DNA of 64,000 nucleotides from Vulgatibacter incomptus (lineage in GTDB: Bacteria > Myxococcota > Myxococcia > Myxococcales > Vulgatibacteraceae), in assembly GCF_001263175.1 (NCBI RefSeq), contig NZ_CP012332.1, forward strand, positions 1,423,501 to 1,487,500. The letters are read 5' to 3'. The translations under genes and the position numbers were made by a program. Positions within the stretch are counted from its first letter, which is position 1, and the number at the start of each line of letters is the position of its first letter. Below are positions 37,986-46,817 of this stretch, in pieces. The notes below the pieces were generated by a model, which did not search any database, was not told the origin of the DNA, and worked only from the letters and a program-made list of their open reading frames with translations.

Positions 37986-39412
37986 ATGGCCGCGCCTCCG
38001 ACGATCCGAATCGAGTCCATCGCCCACGGGGGCGACGGCGTCGGCACCCTCGAGTCGGGGAAGCGGATCTTCGTCCCGCTGACGGCGCCCGGCGATCTCG
38101 TCGACGTGCAGCTCGTCTCCGACGGCGCGCAGCATGCGCGTGGGACGATCTCGCGCGTCGTCGAGGCGGGCGCGAATCGCGTGGAGCCGCGATGCGCCCA
38201 TGCCGCGGCGTGCGGCGGGTGCCAGCTCCAGCAGCTCTCGGGGGAGGCTCAGCTCCGCGCCAAGGAGCAGGCGTTCTACGAGGCGCTCGCGCGGTTGGGT
38301 GACTGCCCCCGCGACGCCATCGAGGACGCGCGGCCGATCGTCGCTTCGCCGCTGGCGTTTCGCTATCGCATCCGCTGCAGGCTCAACTTCTCGAAGGGGG
38401 AGCTGGGTCACCTTCGACGTGGCACCCACGAGCTGGAAGCCCTTCGCGAGTGCCACCTCCTCGTTCCGGAGCTCGAGGCCCTGGCGCTACGAGTCGCGGC
38501 GCACCTCCGCGCGAGACCGATCAAACATCTCTCGGCGGTGGAGATCTGCGTAGGCGAAGACGGCTCCGGCGCCGCCGCGCTGGAGCCCACGACCGAAGCG
38601 CCTCCGTCGTGGGGCGAGCGGGCAGGGGAGCTCCTCTCGATCGAGGGCCTTCGGGGTGTGGTGGTGCTTCCCGCGGCGGGCGCGCCGGTGGGGGAAGGCG
38701 TCCGCCTCCTGGTGCGCGGCGACCGTCGCCGAGGATCGGCGGAGATCCGCGGGTCGCGAGACCGGCGCCGCTCGCGCCCGGAGTTCAGCTCCTCGGGCGC
38801 CCGGACGTCTTCGCGCAGGCGAACGCCTCGGCGAACGAGCGATTGGTCGCCACCGCCGTGGAGGGTCTCGGGATCGAGCCTGGAGACGAGCTCCTCGAGC
38901 TCTTCTGTGGCGCGGGCAATTTCACGTTCGCGATGGCCACTCGCGGTGCGAAGGTCACGGCGGTGGAGTCCGAAGGCGTCTCCCTCGACCTGGCGCGCGT
39001 TTCCGCGGAAACGTTCTTGCGCCGGAGTGGCGCCGCCCGCGTTTCTGCGGAAACGCCGGAAACCGGAATTGAAGGCGCTGCCCGCGTTTCCGCGGAAGCG
39101 TCCCCCGGCGCGATCCGCTTCATCGCCGGCGATGCGACCCGGGTGACGGAGGGCTTCGCGAGGGAAGGGCGCCGCTTCGACCTGGTGCTGCTCGACCCGC
39201 CCCGCGCCGGCGCAAAGGGCCTCGCTTCCGCGCTCGCTCGCCTCGAGCCGCGGCGAATCGCGTACGTGAGCTGCGACCCTGCGACCCTGGCCCGGGATCT
39301 CCGGGACTTGCGCGGCGTGGGCTACCGGCCGATCCTCAGCTGCCCGGTCGACATGTTCCCCCAGACCTTTCACGTGGAGGGTGTCGTCATCCTCGAGCGC
39401 CAGAGGAGCTGA
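37986..39412 (+). pseudogene. RlmD-like rRNA (uracil-5-)methyltransferase, one frameshift
   Basis: The first frame (37986 to about 38720) gives a TRAM domain and an iron-sulfur cluster with Cys70, Cys76, Cys79 and Cys156, spaced as in RlmD. The second frame (from about 38723 to 39412) gives LLGRPDVFAQANASANERLV, motif I LELFCGAGNFTFAMA, LVLLDPPRAGAKG and the catalytic VSCDPATLARDL. One inserted base near 38715-38745 would rejoin them. The second part also contains about 35 extra residues made of three RVSAE repeats, coded by palindromic DNA (38998-39100). The family methylates C5 of uridine in 23S rRNA or tRNA. Confidence 0.85.
38998..39100. repeat. Three in-frame palindromic repeats inside a coding region
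   Basis: A perfect 16-bp palindrome CGTTTCCGCGGAAACG lies at 38998-39013. It recurs with one mismatch at 39039-39056 (18 bp) and at 39084-39100. The copies are 41-45 bp apart, in the same frame, and each codes for Arg-Val-Ser-Ala-Glu. The insertion falls between a Rossmann strand and the next helix of the methyltransferase. Confidence 0.85.
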
Positions 39413-39419
39413 CCTCTAA

Positions 39420-40826
39420 GTGGAAGCCCGCATCGTAGAGCTCGCAGAGCTCCTCCGTCAGAACGGCATCCGGGTCTCGCCCGCCGAGGTCACCGACGCC
39501 TCCGTGGCACTGAGCCTCACCGGCGTCTCCGAGCGCGAGACCGTCCGCGGCGCGCTGAAGGCCACGCTTCTCAAGCGTGCCGCGGATCACGACCTCTTCG
39601 ACCGCCTCTTCGATCTCTACTTCTCCGGCCTCCAGGGCGTCCTCGACGGCCTCGAGACCAGCATCCTCCGCCGAATCGAGGAGGAGGGCGTCCTCGAGGG
39701 CGACGAGCTCGAGATGCTCCTCTACACCCTGCGTGACATGGGCCAGCGCCTCTCGCCCCTCACCCAGGCGATGCTCGACGGCGACGCGGGCCAGATGGCG
39801 AAGCTCCTCCGCGGCTCGGCGCTCCAGCTCGACTTCGGAGAGCTCGCGAGCCCACTCCAGGCCGGCTTCTACGCCAGGCGCCTCGCCACCGGCGCCGGCA
39901 CCTCCCAGGCGCGGGGCGACCTCGACGAGCTCGCCGATCGCCTGAAGGCCAAGGGCATCGATCCCGCCAAGGTGGAGCTCGTCGGTCGCCGGCTCTCTGA
40001 GCGCCTGCGCGAGGTGGAGGCCGCGGCGCGGCGGTACGTAGAGCAGGAGATCAGGGCCCGCGGCTCCAAGAACAAGCAGAAGGAGGGCGCCCTAGCGGGC
40101 CGCGCCTTCTCGGAGCTCTCCCGCGAGGAGCTCGACCGGACCCAACTCGCCGTCCGCCGCCTCGCCGAGAAGCTCAAGAGCCGTTTGGTGAGGCGCCAGC
40201 GCGAGAAGCGACGGGGCGCGCTCAACGTCCAGCGCACCCTCCGCAAAAACATGGGCCTGGGCGGCGTGCCGGCGCAGCTCGTCTTCCGTAACCGCCGCCC
40301 TCAGCGCCCCGACGTGGTCGTGCTCTGCGACGTCTCGGACTCGGTGCGCAACGTATCGCGGCTGATGCTCCTCTTCGTCCACACGCTGCAGGCGCGCTTC
40401 GCCAAGGTGCGCTCCTTCGCCTTCGTCTCCGACGTGGGCGAGATCACGCAGCACTTCAAGGAGGTCGACGCCTCGAGGGCCGTCGACCTCGCCGTGGCCG
40501 GCCAGTCGATCAACGTCTACGCCAACTCCAACTACGGCCGCGCCTTCATGCTCTTCGCGGGGGCGCACCTGGGCGCCGTCACCCGCCGCACCACCGTCCT
40601 CGTCATCGGCGACGGCCGCAACAACTACAACGCGCCCAACGTCTGGGCACTCAAGGAGCTCAAGCGGAGGGCGCGTCGGGTGATCTGGATCTGCCCGGAG
40701 GATCGGCCCTCGTGGGGCTTCGGCGACTCCGAGATGGCCCTCTACGAGAAGGCGGTCGACCAAGTCGTGGTTGTCCAGAACCTGGGCGGCCTCGAGGCCG
40801 CCGCCGAGCAAATCGTCTCAGGCTAG
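39420..40826 (+). CDS. VWA domain protein (CoxE-like)
   Basis: A 468-residue protein. The N-terminal 200 residues are helical (AELLRQNGIRVSPAEVTDA, then an ALKATLLKRAADHDLFDRLF segment), and the C-terminal half is a von Willebrand factor A domain of the CoxE/YehP-like type. The MIDAS motif is DVSDSVRN near residue 303 and the second metal loop is VIGDGRNNYN. Such proteins usually work with a MoxR-type AAA+ ATPase in metalloenzyme maturation or stress responses; none is adjacent here. Start GTG 39420, 7 bp after the methyltransferase stop, so the two are probably co-transcribed. Confidence 0.88.
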   Translation: MEARIVELAELLRQNGIRVSPAEVTDASVALSLTGVSERETVRGALKATLLKRAADHDLFDRLFDLYFSGLQGVLDGLETSILRRIEEEGVLEGDELEMLLYTLRDMGQRLSPLTQAMLDGDAGQMAKLLRGSALQLDFGELASPLQAGFYARRLATGAGTSQARGDLDELADRLKAKGIDPAKVELVGRRLSERLREVEAAARRYVEQEIRARGSKNKQKEGALAGRAFSELSREELDRTQLAVRRLAEKLKSRLVRRQREKRRGALNVQRTLRKNMGLGGVPAQLVFRNRRPQRPDVVVLCDVSDSVRNVSRLMLLFVHTLQARFAKVRSFAFVSDVGEITQHFKEVDASRAVDLAVAGQSINVYANSNYGRAFMLFAGAHLGAVTRRTTVLVIGDGRNNYNAPNVWALKELKRRARRVIWICPEDRPSWGFGDSEMALYEKAVDQVVVVQNLGGLEAAAEQIVSG

Positions 40827-40831
40827 GCGAG

Positions 40832-40854
40832 GCGCGCGGCAGAGCTCCGCGCGC
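40832..40854. terminator. Bidirectional hairpin
   Basis: A perfect 8-bp GC stem (40832-40839 with 40847-40854, 7-nt loop) lies in the 34-bp gap between the convergent VWA and Cys-rich lipoprotein genes. Confidence 0.55.
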
Positions 40855-40860
40855 TCGGCC

Positions 40861-41652
40861 TCACCTGCACTCCGCCCTCACACCGTCCCTCGCGTGTGCG
40901 AGACCGAGGACGGCCCGGCACTCCGCGTCATTCTGGCAGCCCGCGAAGACGCATTCGCCGCGGTCGCAGACCTCGAAGCCGCCACCGCACTCGTAGCTCG
41001 TGGAGCAGCCGATGCGGCAGACCTTGTCGCGGCAGGTGGCTCGGCCGTCCCCGAACAGGAAGATGCACTCCCGATCGGTGGAGCATCCGGTCTGAACGCA
41101 GCTCCCGTCCACGCAGGCCTGGAGAAGGAGGCACTGAGCATCGTTCGTGCAGGGCGCCTCGCATCGTCCGGCCGCGCACCGCTCGCCCTGGCCGCAGTCG
41201 CCGTGTGCGCGACACTCCACGCAACGACCGGTCTCACAGAAAGGCCTTCCCGGCCGGTTGCACTGCTCGTCTGCATCGCAATCCGAGCTGCGGTGGACGC
41301 AAAGGCCGTCCTCGCAAGCGGCGTTGCACTCGCACACATCGTGAAACCACTGGCACTCCATCGGATCGGCGTCGCAGGCCTCCTTGATCCGAGGGCAGAA
41401 AGGATCGGGGACGAAATCCTTGCAGCAGTCAGCTTGCGCCGCGCACTCGACTCGGTAGCACTCCTTGCCCGTTGGGGTGAGGCCGAGTCCGCTCGGAATG
41501 CACGTACCTCGAACGCACACGAGATTGGATGCGCAGTCGTTTCGCGCCTGGCAGTCCTCGCCGATTTCACCGCGGTGGAACTCGACCTGCGTGTCTTTCA
41601 CACATCCTGCGGCAAGTGCACACATGAGCGCAGATAGAATTAGGATCCTCAT
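40861..41652 (-). CDS. Cys-rich repeat lipoprotein
   Basis: A 263-residue lipoprotein (lipobox LAAGC). Its mature part is a chain of small disulfide modules with about 40 cysteines, such as DCQARNDCASNLVCVRGTC, DCDADEQCN, CRAHGDCGQGERCAAGRC and CSTDREC. The spacing recalls the Dickkopf/stigma-like Cys-rich repeats common in myxobacterial secretomes. Likely surface located. The ATG at 41652 has a GGGGAAA site. It is not related to the duplicated CDH-type module of the 6568 and 7806 genes. Confidence 0.82.
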   Translation of the reverse strand: MRILILSALMCALAAGCVKDTQVEFHRGEIGEDCQARNDCASNLVCVRGTCIPSGLGLTPTGKECYRVECAAQADCCKDFVPDPFCPRIKEACDADPMECQWFHDVCECNAACEDGLCVHRSSDCDADEQCNRPGRPFCETGRCVECRAHGDCGQGERCAAGRCEAPCTNDAQCLLLQACVDGSCVQTGCSTDRECIFLFGDGRATCRDKVCRIGCSTSYECGGGFEVCDRGECVFAGCQNDAECRAVLGLAHARDGVRAECR

Positions 41653-41893
41653 TGTGTTTCCCCGTGTTCTGGATGGTTGCGCCGCGTGCATAGCATCAAC
41701 CGCCCGCACGGATCCAATTCTCTCTTCCAACACGGACCGAAAGAAATGCGCTCGCCTCGGCCCTCCCGCTGCTGCTCCTTGCCGTCTGCTCCGCTCCCTC
41801 CGCGCCGCCTGCTGCGAAGGCACGGACCGATGCGCCGGTCTCCCTCGAGGTGTTCACGGATTAGGGGACCCAGTCTCGATCGAGCTCCTCGGC
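41653..41893. other. Spacer between lipoprotein and bufferin operon
   Basis: No gene was found. This holds the promoter region of the Cys-rich lipoprotein and the 3' flank of the DoxX gene. Confidence 0.4.
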
Positions 41894-42361
41894 TCAGCTC
41901 GCGATCGAAGCCTTCCTCTTCCAGAGGCGGAGCAGGAGATGGTCCAGACTGATCTTCCCTGGACCCGTGAAGATGAGCCACAGGAACGAGAGCGCGTAGA
42001 GCGGCTCATCCAGCTCGACGAAATCGTCTAGGCTCGTGACTTGCTTCATTTTCACGGCGACGATCGCCACGACCATGTTGATGATCATGGGAATCGACAC
42101 GATCCGGGTGAGAAGCCCAAGCACGATGAGAGCGCCTCCGATGAGCTCGGTGTAACCGGAGATTGTCGCGCTGAACGCCGGCGCGGGAACGCCCCAATCG
42201 GCGAAGCGCTTGGCCATCGCGCCCAGGTTCTGGACCTTGCCCAGACCAGTCTCGACGAAGAAGTAGCCGACGAAGAGTCGGACAAGGAGCGCGGGCACCC
42301 AGGCCGACCGTTGGAGAGATGACGAGATGGATTCAGTCTTCTGAAGCGCAGAGTTGAGCAT
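41894..42361 (-). CDS. DoxX family membrane protein
   Basis: A 155-residue DoxX protein with four hydrophobic helices: ALLVRLFVGYFFVETGLGKV, YTELIGGALIVLGLL, IPMIINMVVAIVAVKM and LYALSFLWLIFTGPGKISL. It is the last gene of the bufferin-type operon; its ATG at 42361 lies 2 bp from the stop of the DUF2063 gene. DoxX proteins often accompany DUF692/DUF2063 pairs and are thought to support the redox or membrane step of the pathway, but the role is not defined. Confidence 0.9.
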   Translation of the reverse strand: MLNSALQKTESISSSLQRSAWVPALLVRLFVGYFFVETGLGKVQNLGAMAKRFADWGVPAPAFSATISGYTELIGGALIVLGLLTRIVSIPMIINMVVAIVAVKMKQVTSLDDFVELDEPLYALSFLWLIFTGPGKISLDHLLLRLWKRKASIAS

Positions 42362-42363
42362 CG

Positions 42364-43140
42364 TCACGGCCTCGCTGTCTCTTCTTCGGGCTCGCAGATC
42401 CATCCTTCGGCAAACCAGCTCCCGATCGCGCGAAACGCCGCCTCGACGGGATCGCCCCGGTCCTCGAAGGCCGCGCAGACGACCTCGAGAGGCTCGCCAG
42501 CGCTGGCGAGAGCGAGCGCCTTGGCCTCGTCGGCCTGGACTTGGACGTGAAAGACCTCGAGCTCCCTTCGCCAGACCACGGCGAAGGAGGGCGCTCGATG
42601 CGCCGCCGGCACGGGGTGACCGTCCTCGAGCTGTTGCCAAACGTCGAGCACGTCGGAATCGAAGCGGAGCAACCGCAGGGCCGGGACGAGCTCCAGCGAC
42701 GCGCAAGAGAAGTCCCCGGCTGCCGCCATCTCACGGAGCATCGACGGGGAGGCCGTCGGCACAGCCGCCTCTTCGAACACCTCGGCGCGCGCCCATTCGA
42801 GGGCGGCGAGATCGCTGAGGTCCGGTCGCGAGCCGGGATGCTCCTTCAGATACTGGGGAAGACGTCGACCGAGCTGCGAGAGCGAGTGATGTACCGACGG
42901 ATGGACGTGAACGAATGCTTTTCCGAGCGTGTAGAACGCCTCGTCGCCCAGGAGCACGGCCAATTTGGGAAAGTCCTCACGCAGGACGTCGATCTGCCGC
43001 CACAGGTACATGTTGGCGTAGATCTCCATCCGGCTCGCGGCATCAAGCGCGGGCGTGCCAACGAAGGCGCCGCTCGGGTCACGTTTCCCCCGCCGCGTGG
43101 CGCTGGCCCAGAACAGCTCCTGGAGCTCGACGAGCCTCAT
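42364..43140 (-). CDS. DUF2063 (HvfC/BufC) family protein
   Basis: A 258-residue protein with the HvfC/BufC N-terminal domain: LVELQELFWASATRRG, RMEIYANMYLWRQIDVLRED and FPKLAVLLGDEAFYTLGKAFV, then HPSVHHSLSQLGRRLPQYL. The C-terminal region (residues 140-258) is more variable and may recognise the precursor peptide. In known clusters it is the obligate partner of the DUF692 enzyme. Its start overlaps the end of the DUF692 gene by 62 bp, which suggests translational coupling. Confidence 0.92.
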   Translation of the reverse strand: MRLVELQELFWASATRRGKRDPSGAFVGTPALDAASRMEIYANMYLWRQIDVLREDFPKLAVLLGDEAFYTLGKAFVHVHPSVHHSLSQLGRRLPQYLKEHPGSRPDLSDLAALEWARAEVFEEAAVPTASPSMLREMAAAGDFSCASLELVPALRLLRFDSDVLDVWQQLEDGHPVPAAHRAPSFAVVWRRELEVFHVQVQADEAKALALASAGEPLEVVCAAFEDRGDPVEAAFRAIGSWFAEGWICEPEEETARP

Positions 43141-43975
43141 CTTCCTTCCTCCCGAGAACCGACGCTTCGACCGCAGCCGCCTTCTGGCTCTCCGCCAAAA
43201 GAACGTCGAGATCCGGGATCCGGTCGTCCCACTCGATCAGGGTCGGCACTTTGCCGATGCGTTGCACCGCGAACGCGTAGAGCTCCCAGACCTCGGGTGC
43301 CACATGGCCGTCATGCGAGTCCAGGACGTACGTGCCCTTGTCGGTGTGTCCGGCGAGATGAATCTGGAGCACACGGGAGGCAGGCAAGGCCGCGATGTAC
43401 TCAGCTGGATCGAAGCCGTGATTGCGGCTGCTGACGTAGACGTTGTTCACATCGAGCAGAATTCCGCAGTCGGCGCGTTCGGCGATCTGCGTGAGGAACA
43501 CCTGCTCGGGCATGGTCGAAGCCCGGTAGGCCACGTAGGATGAGACGTTCTCGAGCAAGATCTGCCGGCCGAGGATCTCCTGCACCATGCTGACGCGCGA
43601 GACCACGTGCTCAAGCGCCTCGTTCGTGTAGGGGAGGGGCCACAGGTCGTGCGCGTAGCGGCCCCCGTGCCGACCCCAGCACAAGTGGTCCGATACGAGA
43701 GCCGGTTCGATCCGGCGGATGAGATCCTTCAGCTCCGCCAGGTATCGAACGTCCAGGCCCTCCGCAGCGCCGATGGACAGCGACACACCGTGGAGCGACA
43801 CGGGCATGTCCCGGCGCACCTTCTCCAGGACCGCGAGCGGCCTTCCTCCGCGTATCATGAAGTTCTCGCTGACGGCCTCGATCCAGTCGAGTCGCGGTCG
43901 CCCTTCGAAGAACTGGCCGAAGTGCTTCGGACGAAGTCCGACCCCGTGTCCAAGCTCCTGGCGCGTAATGGACAT
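43079..43975 (-). CDS. DUF692 multinuclear non-heme iron oxidase (BufB/HvfB)
   Basis: A 298-residue TIM-barrel enzyme of the MNIO family. Metal-ligand motifs are seen in order: HFGQFFEGRPRLDWIEAVSE, VSLHGVSLSIG, LVSDHLCWG, ILLENVSSYV, GILLDVNNVYVSSRNHGFD and LQIHLAGHTD with LIEWDD. The His, Glu, Asp and Asn positions agree with the family's di/tri-iron site. MNIOs oxidise cysteine residues of RiPP precursors, for example to oxazolone/thioamide or thiooxazole. The substrate is most likely the 88-residue protein coded 41 bp upstream. ATG 43975 gives the family-length protein. Confidence 0.94.
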   Translation of the reverse strand: MSITRQELGHGVGLRPKHFGQFFEGRPRLDWIEAVSENFMIRGGRPLAVLEKVRRDMPVSLHGVSLSIGAAEGLDVRYLAELKDLIRRIEPALVSDHLCWGRHGGRYAHDLWPLPYTNEALEHVVSRVSMVQEILGRQILLENVSSYVAYRASTMPEQVFLTQIAERADCGILLDVNNVYVSSRNHGFDPAEYIAALPASRVLQIHLAGHTDKGTYVLDSHDGHVAPEVWELYAFAVQRIGKVPTLIEWDDRIPDLDVLLAESQKAAAVEASVLGRKEDEARRAPGAVLGQRHAAGET

Positions 43976-44016
43976 GGTGAGTTGGCGTCCTACGCCCGCG
44001 CAGGACGCCACATCCT

Positions 44017-44283
44017 CTACTTCGCGACGGTGCCGCCCTTGTCGGCGCACGCCTTCGCGTCCTGCTCCATCGTGAAGCTCTGGCCCTTGCAGTTGTTCTG
44101 GCCTTTGCAGTCGTGTTGCGCGCTCTTGCAGTTGCCCTTGCCCTTGCAGTCGTTCGTCCCGTTGCATTTGACCGACTTGGATGCCGATTTGTCGGTCTTT
44201 CCTTCCGCATAGGCGGCCCCACCAGCGAACATCACCGCCAGGGCACCTGCGATCGCCGCGCCCTTCAAAGGCCCCATCTGCAT
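44017..44283 (-). CDS. Bufferin-type RiPP precursor (BufA2-like)
   Basis: An 88-residue precursor with a Sec signal peptide (residues 1-26, cleavage near AYA-EG) and a mature part with six cysteines (positions 40, 46, 52, 59, 65, 79). The core has two related C-x-G-x-N-x-C-K-G units: KCNGTNDCKGKGNC and CKGQNNCKGQ. This pattern is that of the BufA2 family of periplasmic metallophores (DUF2282-related). After signal cleavage and Cys oxidation by the MNIO, it would buffer copper or another metal in the periplasm. The ATG at 44283 has a GGGGGAG site. Confidence 0.88.
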   Translation of the reverse strand: MQMGPLKGAAIAGALAVMFAGGAAYAEGKTDKSASKSVKCNGTNDCKGKGNCKSAQHDCKGQNNCKGQSFTMEQDAKACADKGGTVAK

Positions 44284-44643
44284 CTCGTGCTCCCCCTTCT
44301 TGGTCCGCCCCCATGGCGGAACCCGTTCAGCACCTGCCAACTCGTCTGAGGTCTGTAAGCTGCGGCACACAGAGCGAGCCTCAGGTCGGAAACATGCGAG
44401 TGAGGATTCGGGAGGGCAACGTGCCCGAAAGGGGAAGGAAGAGGCGGACGACAGCAAGGTGCTCGGCACCACGGGAAGGGTCCTGCACGTCCACGGCGGG
44501 CACCGTTTCGTGTAGCGGGAGTGCCCACTTGCCTCGCACCTCCTCCTGACCTGCCCCCAAAAGAACGGGCCTATCTGCAGCGTGAGCCCAGCGGTGTAGG
44601 ATGGGTTCTTGCAGAAGGGGTCTGCCGAGCTGGGGGGTACGTC
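44284..44643. promoter_or_regulatory. Divergent promoter region of the bufferin operon
   Basis: This 360-bp gap carries no credible gene; short open frames here are Arg/Ser-rich shadows. It must contain the promoter of the minus-strand metallophore operon and of the plus-strand lipoprotein. I could not pick a convincing -10/-35 pair or metal-regulator operator by eye. Confidence 0.5.
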
Positions 44644-45471
44644 ATGCGACGGTTGGTCGAGACGGTGGTTCTCGCGGTTGCAGTCAGCGGTTGCAGCAGT
44701 CCGACGTCCACGCTCCCGCCTGAACCCGTGCACGAGGTCTTCCTCTATCCGGGCGACCTCATCACGAATTTCAAGGATGAGGCGCCTGGGCTCGTTCTCC
44801 ATGCCTCGGAAGCGGATTTCGACGAGGAATCAATCGCCTCGGCCATCGAAGAGTTGGCGGCTAACCTAGCGATTTACGAGTGGCCGAGCTTGAGGCAGCT
44901 CGATACCGCCGTCGAGCTCGTGCCGGGCCAGTACGACCAGGACCGGCTGCTGCATCTCCGTCTCATTGATGGCGCCTTGACGGACGGTTGGTACGCGATC
45001 GGCGTACGGGAGGTGCCGAGACCATTCTACTGGGGCGACCCGTCCGAGGTCGTGGAGCTCACAGATGGTCTGCGGGGCTCTCGCTTTCGTGTCGGGTCGG
45101 AGCCGTTCCTGCGGAGTGTTGCTCTCTGCGGAGGGGAGGCCGACGGCGGGGTTGCCTATTCATTCTTGAGTATCGAGTTCAGTGAGGCCGTCGTGTCTTC
45201 CGAGCCCGCGGCGGCCTTCGTCGAGGTGACTCAGCGGGGGGATCGGCTCTCCTGTGAGGGCTTCGAGCAACCTGGCCAGGACGGCCCCGTCGTCTACGTC
45301 TTCTGCCCGGTCGTCTCGCGTGGCACTCCTGTGACGGTTCAGGTTGCTGGGACTCTGGTCTCAGCCGAGGGCGTGCCGGTTCCGCCCGTCGACTTCACCA
45401 TCGTTCCAAACAGGGAATCGGTGGGACCGGGCAACTGCCAGACCGTCTGGATCAAGGACAAGACCTGGTAG
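44644..45471 (+). CDS. Lipoprotein, unknown function
   Basis: A 275-residue lipoprotein (lipobox VAVSGC, residues 12-17). The mature part has an acidic first half (DFDEESIASAIEELAANL) and a Big-like second half, with SFLSIEFSEAVVSSEPAAAF, VYVFCPVVSRGTPVTVQV and SAEGVPVPPVDFTI. The second half follows the pattern of bacterial Ig-like domains, in which a function of the type 'minimum/maximum' values is tested. The family was not recognised. The ATG at 44644 was preferred to the open frame upstream because it gives the signal peptide. Confidence 0.72.
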   Translation: MRRLVETVVLAVAVSGCSSPTSTLPPEPVHEVFLYPGDLITNFKDEAPGLVLHASEADFDEESIASAIEELAANLAIYEWPSLRQLDTAVELVPGQYDQDRLLHLRLIDGALTDGWYAIGVREVPRPFYWGDPSEVVELTDGLRGSRFRVGSEPFLRSVALCGGEADGGVAYSFLSIEFSEAVVSSEPAAAFVEVTQRGDRLSCEGFEQPGQDGPVVYVFCPVVSRGTPVTVQVAGTLVSAEGVPVPPVDFTIVPNRESVGPGNCQTVWIKDKTW

Positions 45472-45968
45472 TGCGCCTCCCTGGTCCCGGGTCGAAATCG
45501 ACCCTCCCGCGGATGGGGACGATTGGGTCTCTTGAGGAGCCGCGGGTTGGGGCCAGTCCCGGATATTGAGCGCGACGGGTAGAACCTCGGCCGTCTTGCC
45601 CTGGGCCTCGTCGAGCTTGCGCGCGTCGGGCCGCTCGACGATCCCAGCAAGCGCGCCTCGCGGGTGACTCAGGACGGTGTTCCGAGCGACCCCCAGCTCG
45701 GCAGCCATCGCCTTCGCACCCGAGACGAGCTCCCGCATCTGCGGCAGCCGCCGGTGGGCGAGAGCAGACAGGGCTTTGATGGCGACCCCGGCTCCTCGCC
45801 TCCAAGAAGCGAGGGAGGAGGCGATCGAGTCCTCGTCCGGTCGCTCAGCCTGCCCGTGGACAGCGCCTTGGTGCCCGCCCGCTGGCCATCCTTTCCGGGG
45901 TGGAGGTCGCCTACTACATTTTCAACAGTTCGCGGGACATCCCCCAACCGAGCCCGAACGAGGCGATG
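45472..45968. other. Gene-poor stretch with a decayed open frame
   Basis: On the minus strand, from about 45860 down to 45530, the frame gives coding-like sequence with an HTH-like MAAELGVARNTVLSH segment and LDEAQGKTAEVLPVALNI. It has no clear start and runs into the antisense of the lipoprotein gene. It may be the remnant of a transferred gene; I could not assign it. Otherwise nothing was seen. Confidence 0.3.
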
Positions 45969-46817
45969 ATGAAGACGGTCTTGATCACGGGAGCTGGGAG
46001 TGGTTTTGGACATGAAGTAGCAATTCGACTTGCCCTCAAGGGCTTCGATGTGATCGCTGCGGTCGAGATATACGCCCAGGTTCAGACGATGAAGCGCGAA
46101 GCGGCGACACGCGGGGTCACGTTACGTGTCGAGAAACTCGATATCACAAACGAGGGCGACCGAACGAAGGCACTCGCGTGGAACGTCGAGATCCTGGTGA
46201 ACAACGCCGGGGTTCTGGAGGGAGGATCCGTTCTTGATGTCCCTGGCTCGAACATGCGCCACGAATTCGAGGTCAACGTGATCGGGCCCTTGCTGTTGAC
46301 GCAAGGGATCGCCAAGCAGATGGTAAAGCGCGGTAAGGGTCGAATCGTGTGGGTGTCGTCTCGAGAAGGCCTGAACGTGAACCCATTCACGGGGATCTAT
46401 TCAGCATCGAAGCATGCAGTCGAAGCCATCGCGGAGACGATGAGCTTGGAACTGCAAGAATTTGGCATCGAGGTTGCGACCATCAATCCGGGGCCCTTCC
46501 TCACAGGTTTCAACGATCGCGGATTCGAGACCTGGAAGAGTTGGGACGACGATCCATCCGATCGACTGTTCGATTACTCCAAACTGGCCTTTCCACGCGC
46601 TCAATTCGATCCCGAACCAGTTTACGCCACGATGACGAAGGTCGCGGCGGGCGAAATCGACACCTATCGGAACCTCGAGCCCAAGTCGATGACCGAGGAA
46701 ACGAAGCACCTCATTGAGGCCCCATGGAACAAGAAGGTGAGAGACGGCCTCGGCACGCGACCAGCAAGTCTACAGAAGTCCTATGAGATGAAGCCCGAGA
46801 CGCCTGTGGCAAGGTGA
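45969..46817 (+). CDS. Short-chain dehydrogenase/reductase
   Basis: A 282-residue classical SDR. It has TGAGSGFG at the N-terminus for NAD(P), LVNNAGVLEGG, the catalytic Ser in WVSSREGLN and Tyr/Lys in GIYSASKHAVEAIAE, then TINPGPFLTGF. ATG 45969 has GAGG at suitable spacing; an ATG lies one codon earlier. The base composition is visibly less GC-rich and codon choice less biased than in the flanking genes, which suggests transfer. It lies just left of the island's left repeat. Confidence 0.9.
   Translation: MKTVLITGAGSGFGHEVAIRLALKGFDVIAAVEIYAQVQTMKREAATRGVTLRVEKLDITNEGDRTKALAWNVEILVNNAGVLEGGSVLDVPGSNMRHEFEVNVIGPLLLTQGIAKQMVKRGKGRIVWVSSREGLNVNPFTGIYSASKHAVEAIAETMSLELQEFGIEVATINPGPFLTGFNDRGFETWKSWDDDPSDRLFDYSKLAFPRAQFDPEPVYATMTKVAAGEIDTYRNLEPKSMTEETKHLIEAPWNKKVRDGLGTRPASLQKSYEMKPETPVAR

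Noticed and set aside
36417-38456. A 679-codon minus-strand open frame opposite the CoA-transferase genes
   Set aside because: It spans two well-defined plus-strand enzymes and their intergenic terminator; no recognisable domain.
38998-39100. Possible CRISPR-like array from the three palindromes
   Set aside because: Only three short copies, inside an open reading frame, with spacers of about 25 bp and no cas genes.
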